Notes: generated from the sequence alone by a model not told the origin. A stretch of DNA of 64,000 nt from Candidatus Poribacteria bacterium (GCA_012267415.1 JAAXGN010000001.1:186001-250000), one strand, 5' to 3'. Positions 8,043 to 18,554 are shown, counted from the stretch's first letter. Program-made: numbers and translations.

Positions 8043-9584
8043 ATGACGCGAGACGCGATTGTCGTATTAGACTTTGGCTCGCAGTATACGCAGTTAATTG
8101 CACGACGTATACGGGAACAACAGGTCTACTGCGAAATTCATCCTTATACCTTGCCGTTGAGTGCCATTAAAGAGTTGGCACCAAAAGGCATTATTCTATC
8201 TGGTGGTCCCGCCAGTGTCTATGACAAAGATGCACCAAAAATTGATGCTGAACTGTTTTCGCTTGGGATTCCTGTATTAGGTATCTGTTACGGCATGCAA
8301 CTGATTGCACATCTATTAGAAGGCGGTAAAGTCTATCCTGCCACAGAACGGGAGTATGGAAACGCGCAGTTGCAGATCACAGACGCATCAGAACCCCTCT
8401 TCGCTGGATTGCCTTCCCATATAACCGCCTGGATGAGTCATGGGGATAAGATAGACAGGCTGCCAGATGGGTTCCGTACAATTTCCAATACCGCCAACTC
8501 TCCAATTGCTGCTATGGTCAACTCGGAAGGAACCTTATACGGGATACAATTCCATCCTGAAGTTGAGCATACACGTGATTCGGATAAGATCCTGTTTAAC
8601 TTTGTTCGGAAGATATGTGGTTGTGCAGCTACATGGACAATGGGTGCCTTTATCGCAGAAGCCACAACAAATATCCAAGAAAAGGTCAAAGATGAAAAGG
8701 TACTGTGCGCGGTTAGTGGTGGTATAGACTCCATGGTGCTGGCGACACTGCTTCATCAGGCAATCGGTGACGCTTTAGTATCTGTTTTTGTAGACAATGG
8801 CTTACTGCGGCATAATGAAGCAGAGCAAGTGTTGGCAACGTGTAAAGCCTTAGGTATAAACATCACATTCGTAGAAGCTGGGGAGTCATTTCTAAATGTC
8901 TTAGCGGGTGTTGTAAATCCAGAGCAGAAACGCAAGGTTATCGGAGCACAGTTCATAGAAACCTTTAGATCAGCTGTGAAAGAGTTGGGACCGTGCCGAT
9001 TTCTTGCACAAGGGACGTTATATCCGGATGTTATTGAGAGTGTCTCGACCAAAGGTCCCTCTGTCACGATAAAGACACACCATAATGTGGGTGGCCTCCC
9101 GCCTGATATGCCGTTTGTTCTGATTGAACCTTTCCGGGAACTCTTTAAAGACGAAGTCCGGGCAGTTGGAGCAGCGTTAAACATCCCTGCCCATGTTCTT
9201 GGGAGACATCCGTTCCCAGGTCCAGGTCTTGCAGTAAGGATTATCGGTGAGGTAACACAGGAACGATTAGCGGTCCTCCGTTTGGCGGATGATATCTTCA
9301 TCAATGAAATAAAGGAAGCGGGTTTGTATGATGATATCTGGCAAGCATTAGCGGTACTATTACCTGTTAAAAGTGTAGGGGTAATGGGAGATGAACGGAC
9401 CTATGAAAATGTGGTTGCATTACGTGCTGTCACCAGCAGTGATGCAATGACTGCGGATTGGGCGAGGATACCCAACGATGTATTGGCAAGAATTTCCACC
9501 CGCATTATCAATGAAGTACAAGGTATTAACCGCGTTGTCTACGACATTAGTTCAAAACCCCCGAGCACAATTGAATGGGAGTAA
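8043..9584 (+). CDS. guaA: GMP synthase (glutamine-hydrolysing)
   Basis: Converts XMP, glutamine and ATP to GMP in purine biosynthesis. 513 aa is the normal length. The N-terminal class I amidotransferase has the nucleophile Cys in GICYGMQ (~residue 82) and the His/Glu pair in FHPEVEH. The ATP-pyrophosphatase P-loop SGGIDS is at ~residue 224. The C-terminal dimerisation domain shows [17 protein letters not shown] lies 8-9 nt before ATG 8043. It is single-gene in context, with a long hairpin separating it from the convergent aminotransferase. Confidence 0.98.
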   Translation: MTRDAIVVLDFGSQYTQLIARRIREQQVYCEIHPYTLPLSAIKELAPKGIILSGGPASVYDKDAPKIDAELFSLGIPVLGICYGMQLIAHLLEGGKVYPATEREYGNAQLQITDASEPLFAGLPSHITAWMSHGDKIDRLPDGFRTISNTANSPIAAMVNSEGTLYGIQFHPEVEHTRDSDKILFNFVRKICGCAATWTMGAFIAEATTNIQEKVKDEKVLCAVSGGIDSMVLATLLHQAIGDALVSVFVDNGLLRHNEAEQVLATCKALGINITFVEAGESFLNVLAGVVNPEQKRKVIGAQFIETFRSAVKELGPCRFLAQGTLYPDVIESVSTKGPSVTIKTHHNVGGLPPDMPFVLIEPFRELFKDEVRAVGAALNIPAHVLGRHPFPGPGLAVRIIGEVTQERLAVLRLADDIFINEIKEAGLYDDIWQALAVLLPVKSVGVMGDERTYENVVALRAVTSSDAMTADWARIPNDVLARISTRIINEVQGINRVVYDISSKPPSTIEWE

Positions 9585-9619
9585 TGCGGGTGAAAGTACG
9601 ATGTTACGTTGATATCTCA

Positions 9620-9681
9620 ACGGGCAATGAATTGCCCTACTACGAACCCATCTGTTTGTAGTAGGGCAATTCATTGCCCGT
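9620..9681. repeat. Long perfect hairpin (24-bp stem) between convergent genes
   Basis: The arms at 9620-9643 and 9658-9681 are perfect reverse complements with a 14-nt loop. Each arm is itself partly palindromic (GGGCAATGAATTGCCC). The CTACTACGAAC...GTTTGTAGTAG core is shared with family C repeats at 38979 and 48821, so this is a related element. It lies between the stops of guaA and the minus-strand aminotransferase and could end transcription from both sides, though no strong T-run adjoins it. Confidence 0.7.
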
Positions 9682-9718
9682 CGATTGCCCAAAGGATTTT
9701 TTACTCTTCACTATAAAG

Positions 9719-10891
9719 TCAGTTCTGGTAAACTGTAGCAGCTGCACTTACGGCGGTACCAGAATCAACGTTATATCCAAGTTCTATTAGCAATTTCTCA
9801 ATGGCGTTTAATACGAGCAGGACATTCTGTTCATTTGCAGCGTCCCCCATAAGTCCTATCCGCCAGGCTTTTCCTGCAAATATACCTAAGCCGCCACCGA
9901 TTTCAATGTTGTAATCTTGAATAAGTCGTTTACGGACGGTAACATCGTCAATTCCTTCTGGAATTCGGAGTGTTGTTAGCATGGGGGCGCGATAGTTTTC
10001 TGCTGCAGCAGGTTGTAAACCGATTGCCTTAGCACCAGCGATCAAAGCGCGAGCATTACGCTCATGCCGTTGGTAACGAGCGCTTTCTCCCTCCTCAATT
10101 ACTATACGTAGTGCTTCGTGTAGTGCATAGACCAGAGTCATTGAAAGCGTATGATGGTATTTTCGTGTGTCCCCCATCCAATATTCTGCCAGCAATGTGG
10201 CATTTAGATAAAAACTCTGAATCTTTGACTTTCTGTTCTGAATAACTTCAACTGCTTGATCGCTAAAACTAATTGGAGAAAGACCTGGAGGTCCTGCAAG
10301 ACATTTCTGCGTACAACTGTAAGCTATATCAATACCACGTTTATCTAATTCCACGGGTTGTCCACCAAGTGATGTAACACAGTCTGCCAAGAACAGTGCT
10401 CCGTTATCGTGTGCGATTTCAATAATATCCTCTAAGGGTTGCAGAATTCCAGTAGAGGTCTCACCGTGTACTACAGCAACAAGTTTTGGCGTAACTTTTT
10501 TGCACGCATTAGCTATCTGTTCCGGTTCAATAATCTGTCCCCATTCAGCGTTAACGGAGGTGACAACTGCTCCACATCGTTCGGCAATATCCGCTATTCT
10601 TCCGCCAAAATAACCGTTTATACCCACAATAACAGCATCATCAGGTTCAATTATGTTTGTCAGAGCTGCTTCCATCCCTGCTGTACCGGTGCCAGATATC
10701 GGGAAAGTGAGGGTATTGTTGGTGCCGTAGACTTGCCGTAACATATCTACGGTTTCATCCATCACCTTTACGAAGTCATTATCTAAGTAACCGAGCATTG
10801 GTGTTGTCATTGCTTTGAGTACACGTGGGTTTGCTATGGTGGGGCCTGGTCCAAGTAGGATCCGGGGTGGTACTCTTAATTCACTTTGCAC
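9719..10891 (-). CDS. Class V aminotransferase (alanine-glyoxylate / serine-pyruvate type)
   Basis: PLP-dependent aminotransferase of fold type I, 390 aa. It opens with the family's LLGPGPT substrate-binding motif near residue 13. The Schiff-base Lys is at about residue 195 in SCTQKCLAGPPGL, preceded by the PLP-contacting Asp in LADCVTSLGG. Relatives include AgxT, SpuC/PucG-like and serine-glyoxylate enzymes, which convert glyoxylate with alanine, serine or ureidoglycine. The sequence alone does not settle the substrate, and no purine-catabolism genes adjoin it. Confidence 0.9.
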   Translation of the reverse strand: MQSELRVPPRILLGPGPTIANPRVLKAMTTPMLGYLDNDFVKVMDETVDMLRQVYGTNNTLTFPISGTGTAGMEAALTNIIEPDDAVIVGINGYFGGRIADIAERCGAVVTSVNAEWGQIIEPEQIANACKKVTPKLVAVVHGETSTGILQPLEDIIEIAHDNGALFLADCVTSLGGQPVELDKRGIDIAYSCTQKCLAGPPGLSPISFSDQAVEVIQNRKSKIQSFYLNATLLAEYWMGDTRKYHHTLSMTLVYALHEALRIVIEEGESARYQRHERNARALIAGAKAIGLQPAAAENYRAPMLTTLRIPEGIDDVTVRKRLIQDYNIEIGGGLGIFAGKAWRIGLMGDAANEQNVLLVLNAIEKLLIELGYNVDSGTAVSAAATVYQN

Positions 10892-10929
10892 TACTGATTA
10901 ACTCCTTTCTAATAAAACTGGACAGAATA

Positions 10930-10958
10930 ATAGGGACAGGTGCTACACCTGTCCCTAT
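10930..10958. other. Perfect 13-bp hairpin after the TPR gene
   Basis: ATAGGGACAGGTG and CACCTGTCCCTAT pair perfectly around the loop CTA. It lies 28 nt past the stop of the minus-strand TPR gene and upstream of the aminotransferase start. No T-run follows on the minus strand. It may act as a terminator or mRNA 3'-end stabiliser, or be another small palindromic repeat. Confidence 0.55.
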
Positions 10959-10985
10959 GCAGTACGTTGTTGCTTGTCCTAAAAA

Positions 10986-13900
10986 TTAATTGCCACCCGT
11001 AGGTTCTTGGCGTTCAGGTATATTCTTCGCTCTCATGTATGCAAGAACTTCTGCCGCCTCACGACTGCAGTAATCAATTGCATCTTTGACCTGAGCATCA
11101 CCGGGACTCTCAACATTATATTTTTTAGGCAAGAATCTGTAATAATATAATGCATCTGCAAAATAGTGTTCCTCTTTATCCGCCAGCATTGTATAGGCAT
11201 CACCTAATCTACCGTAGGCAAGGTCTCCATACTTGGTAGTACTATACTCTTTTGCGATTGACTTGAACATCTCAATTGCTGCTTCAATATCAGACTTTTT
11301 ACCTGCTCTCCCTGCCTTCTTGAGTGCATCATCGGCTTGTTGATATTCGTTATGTGCAAGGAAGCTGGCAGTGTCATCTCGGAAACCTTCTGCGATGCTC
11401 TTGGATTCATCACTGAGCCCGGGAGATGCCATTGCGCGTTCATAGTTCTCGATTGCGAGGCGGAACAGACGAATTCGCTCAGTTTGTTCAAGCTCTTTGT
11501 CTAATGCGGAATTATAGTGTTTATTTCCGATATTGATAAAGGCTTCACCAGCGAATTTGCTATTCTGAAATTCTTCTACAAGGATTTCATTCGTCTCAAA
11601 CAGCTTATCAAGATATGCTTTCTCTGCATCTGCATTGCCCGCATCTTTTGCTTCCTCTGACAGATATTGATAGCAAGTAGCGATTGCATATAAAGATTCA
11701 GGTGCTTTTTCATGGGCCTTGTTTATCTTCCTGACTTTATCGTACTCAACAATCGCCTTGTCAAACTGCTCAGTCGTGTAAAATGCTTCTCCAGCTTGGT
11801 ATTGCCATAATGCAGCATCTGGAGAACTTGGGTAGCGTTTGACCAGATCGTTAAACAACTTTGCAGAGGTAGTAAAGTATGCTACAGCTTGTATAGACAT
11901 TTCTTCGTCTAAACCTACTTGCATACGTCCAAGATCAAAATTAGCAGATGCTAAATAGTTGAGTGCCGTCACCACGTTGTCTGCAAGAACATCTGAAGCG
12001 GGGAACACGCCAGCGTCTGCATACTTCACAAATTGTGAAAGCGGTTCAAGCGAGCTTAATAACTCTTCATGCCGTTTGTAACCGACACCAAGAGAATAAT
12101 AGATCTGTCCTGCTTGGAAGAGTGATCGTTCCACATAAGGGATGACAGTTTTCTTATCAGCTTGCTCTATCGGTGCTGCTATTTTTCCGACTTCAAAGAA
12201 AGATGCAGCAGCTAGCCCACTCGTTTCGATGTATGGCTTCATATCAAAACCTGCAGGTATTTCTCCTTCAGGATAGAGCTTTTGTGCTGTACCAGAATAT
12301 AGAAAACCGAGGTTATATTGTGCAGCTACCTTCTGTGAAACTGTCGCGTTCGGGTTTGTTTTGTATCCCTCGATTGCGGCGAGTGTGGTAGCGATTGCTT
12401 CTTCTGAACGTCCGAGACCAACTAACAGTTCAGAACTGCGTAGACGAGAATCAGCGACCATAGAAGCGACGCTTGCGTTCTGATCTGAACCGTAGTTTTC
12501 TATCAAAGTTTTGAATACATCTAATGCTTTATCAAGTTGCTTGACTTTTTCTTGGTAGATCAGTCCCATGCGATAATATGCTTGGGCTTTAATCTGATCG
12601 CCAGCCAATTCAGTTGCTTTTTGATAATTCATCAATGCATCATCATACATTTTAAGGTGTTCATCTTGAGCGTACGCCATTGCGAAGTATGAACGTCCCC
12701 GTAGATCATCATCATCTGTGTTAGCGATAATATACTGATATTCTTTGACAGCACCAGCATAGTCCCCTACACCGCTCAGCAATTCTGCGAGTCTTGAATG
12801 TGCTTGAGAGATGAGATTCTTACGGTCGTCATCTTCGGTCTGCCCTTCCCTTGCAGTAACCTGCTTAAAAGCTTCAATTGAGGCAGCGTTATTTTTTAAA
12901 CCTAACTGTGCTAAACCGAGTGTATAGTATGCACTAATAAGGTTATCCACATTCTCGGTCATATCTGCGACTTTTTCTGCTTCACTCACTGCATTGGTAT
13001 AGGCGAGTTGAGCGGAATCGGTGTCATTTGCTTCCTGCGCTTTCAGAGCAATCTGATAGTAGCAGACAGCCGCTTGATATTGTGCGTTTGGAGCGATTTC
13101 ATTATCCGGATAGGTCTCAACGAACAACTTATATGCAGCAAGTGCCTCTTGAAAATTCTTATTCTTGTAGTAAGTATGTCCGATTTTCAGTTGGGCACGT
13201 ATGCGAGCAGTTTCTGACGCCCCAGAGTTATTAATAATGCGATTATAACTTGCTACAAGTGCTTCGACGTCATCTTCGTCTGTATTCTCAATTGCAGATG
13301 CTTTTATGAGATCGATCTGTCCGAGTGTTCGAAGAACCAGGTCATCATTACTATCCACGAACTTCTCATTGGCAGCATCAGCTGTTTGGATTACCAAGGG
13401 CCACTTGGATGTATCCCCGTGTTTTTGTGCTGCATCGCTATACACAAGCACTAACCCGTAATACGCTTCAATGGCGTTTGGACTATCCCCGTGTTCATCA
13501 ATAACTCTATTGAAAGCTGCGATCGCCTTATCGGAAAGTTCTGGTTTGTCTACTGAAGCGTGGTAATAACAGAGTCCAATTAGATAAAGAGCGTCATCTG
13601 CATAATCACCTGTTGGATTATTGTCAACAACAGTTTGATACTGTGCAGCGGCCTCTTCAAATTGTTCCTCTGCCCGTAGTAGGTCAGCTAACTTAATATC
13701 CGCGAGAGATCGGTTATCTTTATCAGCGAGTTTTGGCAGGATGGTATTGTAATAGTCAATAGCTTGGGTTTTATTTCCCTCCCTGACATAACTGTTGGCT
13801 GTAAAAAGAAGTGATCGCTCATAGTAATCACTGCCTTCAGGTATCATTGCGTAGCGTTGTCGTGCCGTTTCCCAATCTCCGATCATCTCGTGTGAGAGTG

Positions 13901-15704
13901 CTTCGTTCATGATACAGGCTTCGACTTGTGCAATACGATCAGGAAAGTCACTGTAACGACCTTCGGTAATACCGGGTTGGAAAGCCTCATCTGAAAATGT
14001 TGTGATAGCTAATTGATATGCAGCAACAGATTTTTGAAGGTATTCAGTATTGAAGTTGTCGGTCGTATCACTTTCTTGGAACCCTTCAGGTTTTGCTGCT
14101 TCATAGTATGATTTACCTTCAAAGAATTTCCCCATCAGTTTTAGCCGATGGAATTTCGGTAGCGGTCTGTAATCCCACAGTTTTGCGTATTCTTCTGCGG
14201 CTTCAACATATTGCTTAAATTCGGTGCGTTTCATATCCGCAAACCGTAGTTGAACTTCAGCGGCAAGGATGTCAAACTCGTTGTCGTCTTTATTTTTTTG
14301 AATAAAATCGTTCGCTACTTTTTCCAGTTCTTCCTTTCGTCCCAGATCATTCAACGTCCAGATGGCACCATAAAGTGCATGGGGTGCGACAGGGTCTTCT
14401 GGAAAATCGTCAACAGTCTTTTGATACCATTCTAAAGCGAGTATCAGGTTCGCGTCTCCTTCTTCCATCTGTCCTGCATCGCGTTGATTGGTTCCGAGTT
14501 TGTAATATGCCTCTGCGATCTGGATAGCACAATAGGGAATAAAACTCGTATCATCGGAGCCATCACCTGTTGCCTCACCTTTTTTGTGATCAATCGCTGC
14601 TTGATACGAGGTAACTGCCTCACTCCAACGTTCCAATTTAAAATGACTGTCAGCTATACCGAGTTTTGCTTCATCTCTATAGTCACTATCCGGATATTCA
14701 TCCAGAAGTACTGTATAGGCTACGATCGCGTTTTCAAAATCTTCCTGATCAAAATATGTTTGTCCTATTGCCGTCTGAATTTCGGATTGTACACCGCGAT
14801 CTGCAGTATTTTGCAGTGCTAACTCGTAGTTTACGCGTGCATTATCATAGTCTTTCTGTTTAGAATATATTGCACCTTGGTCGAAGTATGCTGCAGTTAC
14901 GAGTTTATTCTCAGGATATTGTGTGATAAAATTCGTGTAACGACTAATCGCTTCGTCGTGCCTGTTGAGCTGGTTTAAGCACATAGCGGCCTTATACATT
15001 GCCTCAGCATGAAGTTCGGGGTAATTCTTGAATTCTTCAGTAGCAAATTTATCAAATTCTGGATAAGCTTGCTCCCAGTTCCTTTCATCAAGGAAGGATT
15101 GGGCGATCAGGAGTTGGGCATCATCCTTAAATTCAGAATTAGGGAAGCCTGAAAGGATGTTATTGAAAGCCGTGCGACAGTCTTCATAGTTGCCTAACTT
15201 ATAGTTCAATTGTCCGATAGCAAACCATGCATTTTCCACGTTGAGACTGTTGGGAAAGTTTTCAATCAGTTGTTTAAACTTTGCTTCTGCCAGTTCGTAT
15301 TCTTCAGTGCGAAACAGAATATGTCCCCAAAGATATGTTAAACCTTCCTGATGTTTCGGTATGGTTGCATTGAGCGCAACTTTTTGGATATACTCTAATG
15401 CAGTCTCGTAGTGATTGTGGTCTAATGACTGTTCAGCGAGCCGAGAATAACAGACTGCGATTTGAAAGTTTGCGAGTGTTGTGAAATCTGGGTCAATTAC
15501 TTCGGTTTTCACACCGCGTTTTGTCGATTCTTCAAGTGCTTCAATGTACTTGGCGATCGCACCTTCATAATCTGCTTGACCGTATAAGGTCTCAGCGTCT
15601 GTGTAGAGCTCCTCTACCTTCTTGGAACTACCCATTAAAAAAGGCGACAGGATTGCGACTACAAGTGCAAGACCACCAATTACGCCTAAAATTCTTGGAT
15701 TCAT
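10986..15704 (-). CDS. Very large membrane-anchored TPR-repeat protein
   Basis: 1572 aa. An N-terminal hydrophobic segment (ILGVIGGLALVVAILSPFLM) anchors it or serves as an uncleaved signal. The rest is almost wholly TPR-like repeats (FKQLIENFPNS, YELALQNTADRG, YRFLPKKY...), resembling BamD/YbgF-type TPR arrays that scaffold envelope complexes. AAGGAG precedes the ATG on the minus strand. It stands alone downstream of the ECF sigma/anti-sigma pair, with a 188-bp spacer. The large size is real rather than a fused artefact, since the frame has no breaks. Function is unknown beyond protein-protein scaffolding. Confidence 0.85.
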   Translation of the reverse strand: MNPRILGVIGGLALVVAILSPFLMGSSKKVEELYTDAETLYGQADYEGAIAKYIEALEESTKRGVKTEVIDPDFTTLANFQIAVCYSRLAEQSLDHNHYETALEYIQKVALNATIPKHQEGLTYLWGHILFRTEEYELAEAKFKQLIENFPNSLNVENAWFAIGQLNYKLGNYEDCRTAFNNILSGFPNSEFKDDAQLLIAQSFLDERNWEQAYPEFDKFATEEFKNYPELHAEAMYKAAMCLNQLNRHDEAISRYTNFITQYPENKLVTAAYFDQGAIYSKQKDYDNARVNYELALQNTADRGVQSEIQTAIGQTYFDQEDFENAIVAYTVLLDEYPDSDYRDEAKLGIADSHFKLERWSEAVTSYQAAIDHKKGEATGDGSDDTSFIPYCAIQIAEAYYKLGTNQRDAGQMEEGDANLILALEWYQKTVDDFPEDPVAPHALYGAIWTLNDLGRKEELEKVANDFIQKNKDDNEFDILAAEVQLRFADMKRTEFKQYVEAAEEYAKLWDYRPLPKFHRLKLMGKFFEGKSYYEAAKPEGFQESDTTDNFNTEYLQKSVAAYQLAITTFSDEAFQPGITEGRYSDFPDRIAQVEACIMNEALSHEMIGDWETARQRYAMIPEGSDYYERSLLFTANSYVREGNKTQAIDYYNTILPKLADKDNRSLADIKLADLLRAEEQFEEAAAQYQTVVDNNPTGDYADDALYLIGLCYYHASVDKPELSDKAIAAFNRVIDEHGDSPNAIEAYYGLVLVYSDAAQKHGDTSKWPLVIQTADAANEKFVDSNDDLVLRTLGQIDLIKASAIENTDEDDVEALVASYNRIINNSGASETARIRAQLKIGHTYYKNKNFQEALAAYKLFVETYPDNEIAPNAQYQAAVCYYQIALKAQEANDTDSAQLAYTNAVSEAEKVADMTENVDNLISAYYTLGLAQLGLKNNAASIEAFKQVTAREGQTEDDDRKNLISQAHSRLAELLSGVGDYAGAVKEYQYIIANTDDDDLRGRSYFAMAYAQDEHLKMYDDALMNYQKATELAGDQIKAQAYYRMGLIYQEKVKQLDKALDVFKTLIENYGSDQNASVASMVADSRLRSSELLVGLGRSEEAIATTLAAIEGYKTNPNATVSQKVAAQYNLGFLYSGTAQKLYPEGEIPAGFDMKPYIETSGLAAASFFEVGKIAAPIEQADKKTVIPYVERSLFQAGQIYYSLGVGYKRHEELLSSLEPLSQFVKYADAGVFPASDVLADNVVTALNYLASANFDLGRMQVGLDEEMSIQAVAYFTTSAKLFNDLVKRYPSSPDAALWQYQAGEAFYTTEQFDKAIVEYDKVRKINKAHEKAPESLYAIATCYQYLSEEAKDAGNADAEKAYLDKLFETNEILVEEFQNSKFAGEAFINIGNKHYNSALDKELEQTERIRLFRLAIENYERAMASPGLSDESKSIAEGFRDDTASFLAHNEYQQADDALKKAGRAGKKSDIEAAIEMFKSIAKEYSTTKYGDLAYGRLGDAYTMLADKEEHYFADALYYYRFLPKKYNVESPGDAQVKDAIDYCSREAAEVLAYMRAKNIPERQEPTGGN

Positions 15705-15892
15705 TACATTCTCCTTTGAAATATGTATAAAAGAAACTACGGGAAATGTGGATTAACTCCACTTCTAAATTTGTCAGAACACAGATGGAATCTGTCCAAA
15801 TGTCCTGTCTATTGCGTTTAACCATGATAGTATATATCAAGGTGACTGCGTAAGGTATCGTAAATACCCTGTTAAGCCGATATTCATTAAAA

Positions 15893-16801
15893 CTACAATT
15901 TAATCAAGTCGTAGAACTCTGGAATAGTTAACATTTCTGTAGGCAGATGTATTAACTTTACAGCAAAACCTGACAGTTTTCGTTGTTTTCTCGGATGTTT
16001 CTCAGAAAAAGGATTTACAGGAAGCTCTAACGGGAGTGCAACATAATCCTCTTGAAGAGGAGATTCCCTCTCTAATATTGCTGGTTGTTCATAAACAACA
16101 ACTTCAGAATCAGTATCGCCTGGTGCAGAACGATCATTGCTGATATGTATGAAAACAATATGATCTTCTGTATCGTTTGCTAAAGGTTGAGCGAGTCTCC
16201 AATAACCTACTTTCTCAACATTTGCTGTGAGCGCAGGTGAACTTACTTCGCTGGAATCCTTCCAGTTTGTTCTATGTTGATGAGGTAACTTCTTATGTTG
16301 GTCATCAATATCTGTTTCTCCATCGGCTATTTGCACATCAGATGCACCATTTAGGTGTATCTTAGGTGGCTGAGAAACTTCCTGGTTGAGAAAATGTGTT
16401 GCGACAAATCCAGATACAATCAAAAGTAAAAGTGCACCTATAGTTAAAGTGTTCATCCGTGTGTCATTATACTTGCTGAAACTCTGCCTGAGTTGTGTTA
16501 GCAGACACCATAGGAACTGTGCAGCGGATGCCTTTAAACGTTGGTTCAGTGATGTCGGTCCCTTTTTTTGAATACAACGATGTAATTCCACCTCAAATTG
16601 ATGGAAATAATCTTCTGAGGCTACAGGTTCTACATAATAATCAATAACAAGATCACGCGTCTTTCTGATAGCAGCAATTTCCCGTTGACACTTTGTACAG
16701 AATTGGAGATGGGTTTCTACCTTTGCTGCATCATCTTTATAGAGCGTATCATCTATATAATCTGAAATTAGACTTTGTATAGCGTTGCATTTAAGTTTCA
16801 T
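15893..16801 (-). CDS. Anti-sigma factor with zf-HC2 zinc finger
   Basis: Counting from ATG 16801 the protein has 302 aa. An in-frame TTG at 16819 is an alternative; neither has a clear Shine-Dalgarno. The N-terminus is a ZAS-type zinc-binding anti-sigma domain with H31, C35 and C38 (HLQFCTKC) plus an early Cys. One membrane segment follows (TIGALLLLIVSGFVATHFL), then a ~165-residue extracytoplasmic part without recognised domain. It lies 105 bp downstream of the ECF sigma gene and should hold that factor at the membrane until a stress signal releases it. Confidence 0.8.
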   Translation of the reverse strand: MKLKCNAIQSLISDYIDDTLYKDDAAKVETHLQFCTKCQREIAAIRKTRDLVIDYYVEPVASEDYFHQFEVELHRCIQKKGPTSLNQRLKASAAQFLWCLLTQLRQSFSKYNDTRMNTLTIGALLLLIVSGFVATHFLNQEVSQPPKIHLNGASDVQIADGETDIDDQHKKLPHQHRTNWKDSSEVSSPALTANVEKVGYWRLAQPLANDTEDHIVFIHISNDRSAPGDTDSEVVVYEQPAILERESPLQEDYVALPLELPVNPFSEKHPRKQRKLSGFAVKLIHLPTEMLTIPEFYDLIKL

Positions 16802-16906
16802 GGTTGATTTCGGTTTCAAGTTTCAATATGTTGGAAACCGCTCCCATAAGGATTATCTGTTCATTATCTAAATCTTACCAACAGTAGACTATAGTGGGAA
16901 AACTTA

Positions 16907-17494
16907 CTATAAATCTGAGGTAGCATCAATGTATGGTTTTAGCAAAGACCTGAGCTGTTTACGGGCATAGTGCAGTCTTGATCGAACAGTGCCTTCAGAA
17001 CAATTCAAGATGGACGCAATTTCAGCATGTGTTAACCCTTCTAATTCATGTAGGATAACAACAATCCGATGTTTAAGTGAAAGACTATTAACTGCTTTTG
17101 TAACCCAGTGGCGTAGTTCGGCTTTCTCTGCTTGTATTTCTGGGTCACTGTTTATCTCCGCTTTCCTAAGTATTTCAGTGTTAAACTCTGATTCATCTGT
17201 AGTTTCGAGCGAGGATTCCCGTCGTCGTTCGCGTCGTTTGACAAAATTAAGTGCCTCATTGACAGCGATACGATATATCCATGTTTCAAATGCTGCCTCT
17301 TGCCGAAAGGTGTGAATTGACTGGTATACCTTTATAAAGGTTTCTTGCATCACGTCGTTAGCGTCCTCGTGGTTTTTCGTTATCTGCATTGCGAGACGAT
17401 GCACCATGCGTTTATATTTCTCAACCAATGGTGCAAGTGCTGTTTCATCTCCTTCACGAAGATGATCAATGAGTAATGCTTCAGTTCTTTCCAC
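16907..17494 (-). CDS. ECF RNA polymerase sigma factor (RpoE-like)
   Basis: 195 aa with region 2 at ~20-90 (HEDANDVMQETFIKVYQSI, AAFETWIYRIAVNEALNF) and region 4 at ~125-185 (LTHAEIASILNCSEGTVRSRL, a helix-turn-helix). The start is GTG 17494, with GAAGGAGAAA upstream supporting it. It is cotranscribed with the zf-HC2 anti-sigma gene that follows. The promoter it recognises cannot be read safely, but autoregulation is usual for such pairs. Confidence 0.93.
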   Translation of the reverse strand: MERTEALLIDHLREGDETALAPLVEKYKRMVHRLAMQITKNHEDANDVMQETFIKVYQSIHTFRQEAAFETWIYRIAVNEALNFVKRRERRRESSLETTDESEFNTEILRKAEINSDPEIQAEKAELRHWVTKAVNSLSLKHRIVVILHELEGLTHAEIASILNCSEGTVRSRLHYARKQLRSLLKPYIDATSDL

Positions 17495-17589
17495 GGAAAA
17501 TTTCTCCTTCGGTTTCTACTATTTAGACAACGCTATTTTAAAAACCGTTCAAATTTTCTTAAAATACTATTATAACCCAAGTTACCACC

Positions 17590-17648
17590 TTGTAGCACAA
17601 TCTGTTAGATTGTGCCTATGAAACGCAAACTAACAGTCTGCGCTACAA
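17590..17648. repeat. Compound palindromic repeat upstream of the sigma gene
   Basis: The outer arms TTGTAGCACAATCTGTTAG (17590-17608) and CTAACAGTCTGCGCTACAA (17630-17648) pair with three mismatches or wobbles. The left arm also contains a smaller perfect hairpin (GCACAATCT-GTT-AGATTGTGC). It sits in the ~400-bp spacer between the Ig-like lipoprotein gene (upstream on the minus strand) and the sigma gene, so it may affect sigma expression or simply be a dispersed repeat. Confidence 0.55.
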
Positions 17649-17842
17649 AAATTGGCTAATTATCAGCATATTCTTCATTAAAGACGGTCTTTCTATGTCT
17701 AAAAACTCATAGGTAGCAATCTAGGTTATTATAGCACATATTGAGAAATTGTGTTGAAAAAAGTGTATTAATATTTTGTCAAGGATTTAGTTGTCAGGTG
17801 ATAGAAATTAATTGGTTTTAAAAGATCAACTGAAGAGTCCAT

Positions 17843-17880
17843 AAAAAAAGACAGCGTATCAAGATACGCTGTCTTTTTTA
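17843..17880. terminator. Bidirectional intrinsic terminator after the Ig-like lipoprotein gene
   Basis: GACAGCGTATC and GATACGCTGTC form a perfect 11-bp stem with an AA loop, flanked by A7 and T6, so it works in both directions. It lies 18 nt past the minus-strand stop at 17898. Confidence 0.9.
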
Positions 17881-17897
17881 TCGAAATAGTCGGAAAT

Positions 17898-18554
17898 TTA
17901 CTCTTTTGCTTTCGTGGTAAAACTGATCTCAACGTCGGCTGAGTTGCCAGAGGCGTCTTCGACCGTTCCCACAACCATATATTCGGTTTCGTTACTGAGT
18001 TCTTGACCGGCATTACCGACAAGGGTAATTGTATCACCCTCTGTAGATGATGTCCATCCGACATCTGTATCGCCATCCATCAGTGCCAGTGAACCTGTGA
18101 CGGATTCAGTAAATGTGACCATAATCCCATCTTCAAACACATCAGCGGGATCAAGGTTTTCAGCACCGTTCTCGGGATCACTGCTTGCGACTTCAGGTGC
18201 GGTTTCATCTGCTTCAGTGACAGTATAATTCAGCGTTTGGCTGCCATCACCGTTTGTCCAGGTAATTTCGAGTGCCAAAGGACCGACATCAAAAGGACCT
18301 GTGATGGTCCGCGATGATCCGGCTCCAGAAACGGTACCAGCACTTGCCATTACTTCGCCCGGATTCTTATCAAATGTAACTTTGATACTTCCGTTTGCTG
18401 CGACAGATCCACCATCAGCGGGATCCGCACTTGAAAATGCAGCGATAACTTCTTGGTCGCCATTATCATCACCGTTATCTCCACCGCAACCAACTATGTA
18501 AACAGCAAGCAATGCCGTCATGACTATTGCCAAGGTTCTAAAAAATAGTTTCAT
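17898..18554 (-). CDS. Secreted lipoprotein with two Ig-like (Big_5-type) domains
   Basis: 218 aa. The signal peptide ends in the lipobox YIVGC, followed by a Gly/Asp-rich linker. Two beta-sandwich modules of the SbsA/Big_5 type follow: one at ~40-115 (PADGGSVAANGSIKVTF) and one at ~120-215 (PENGAENLDPADVFEDGIMVTF, ending VEISFTTK). Such modules serve as surface spacers or adhesive domains. It is monocistronic, with a strong terminator just downstream. Confidence 0.85.
   Translation of the reverse strand: MKLFFRTLAIVMTALLAVYIVGCGGDNGDDNGDQEVIAAFSSADPADGGSVAANGSIKVTFDKNPGEVMASAGTVSGAGSSRTITGPFDVGPLALEITWTNGDGSQTLNYTVTEADETAPEVASSDPENGAENLDPADVFEDGIMVTFTESVTGSLALMDGDTDVGWTSSTEGDTITLVGNAGQELSNETEYMVVGTVEDASGNSADVEISFTTKAKE

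Noticed and set aside
8756..9304. 182-codon ORF antisense to guaA
   Set aside because: Shadow of the guaA coding sequence; guaA is certain.
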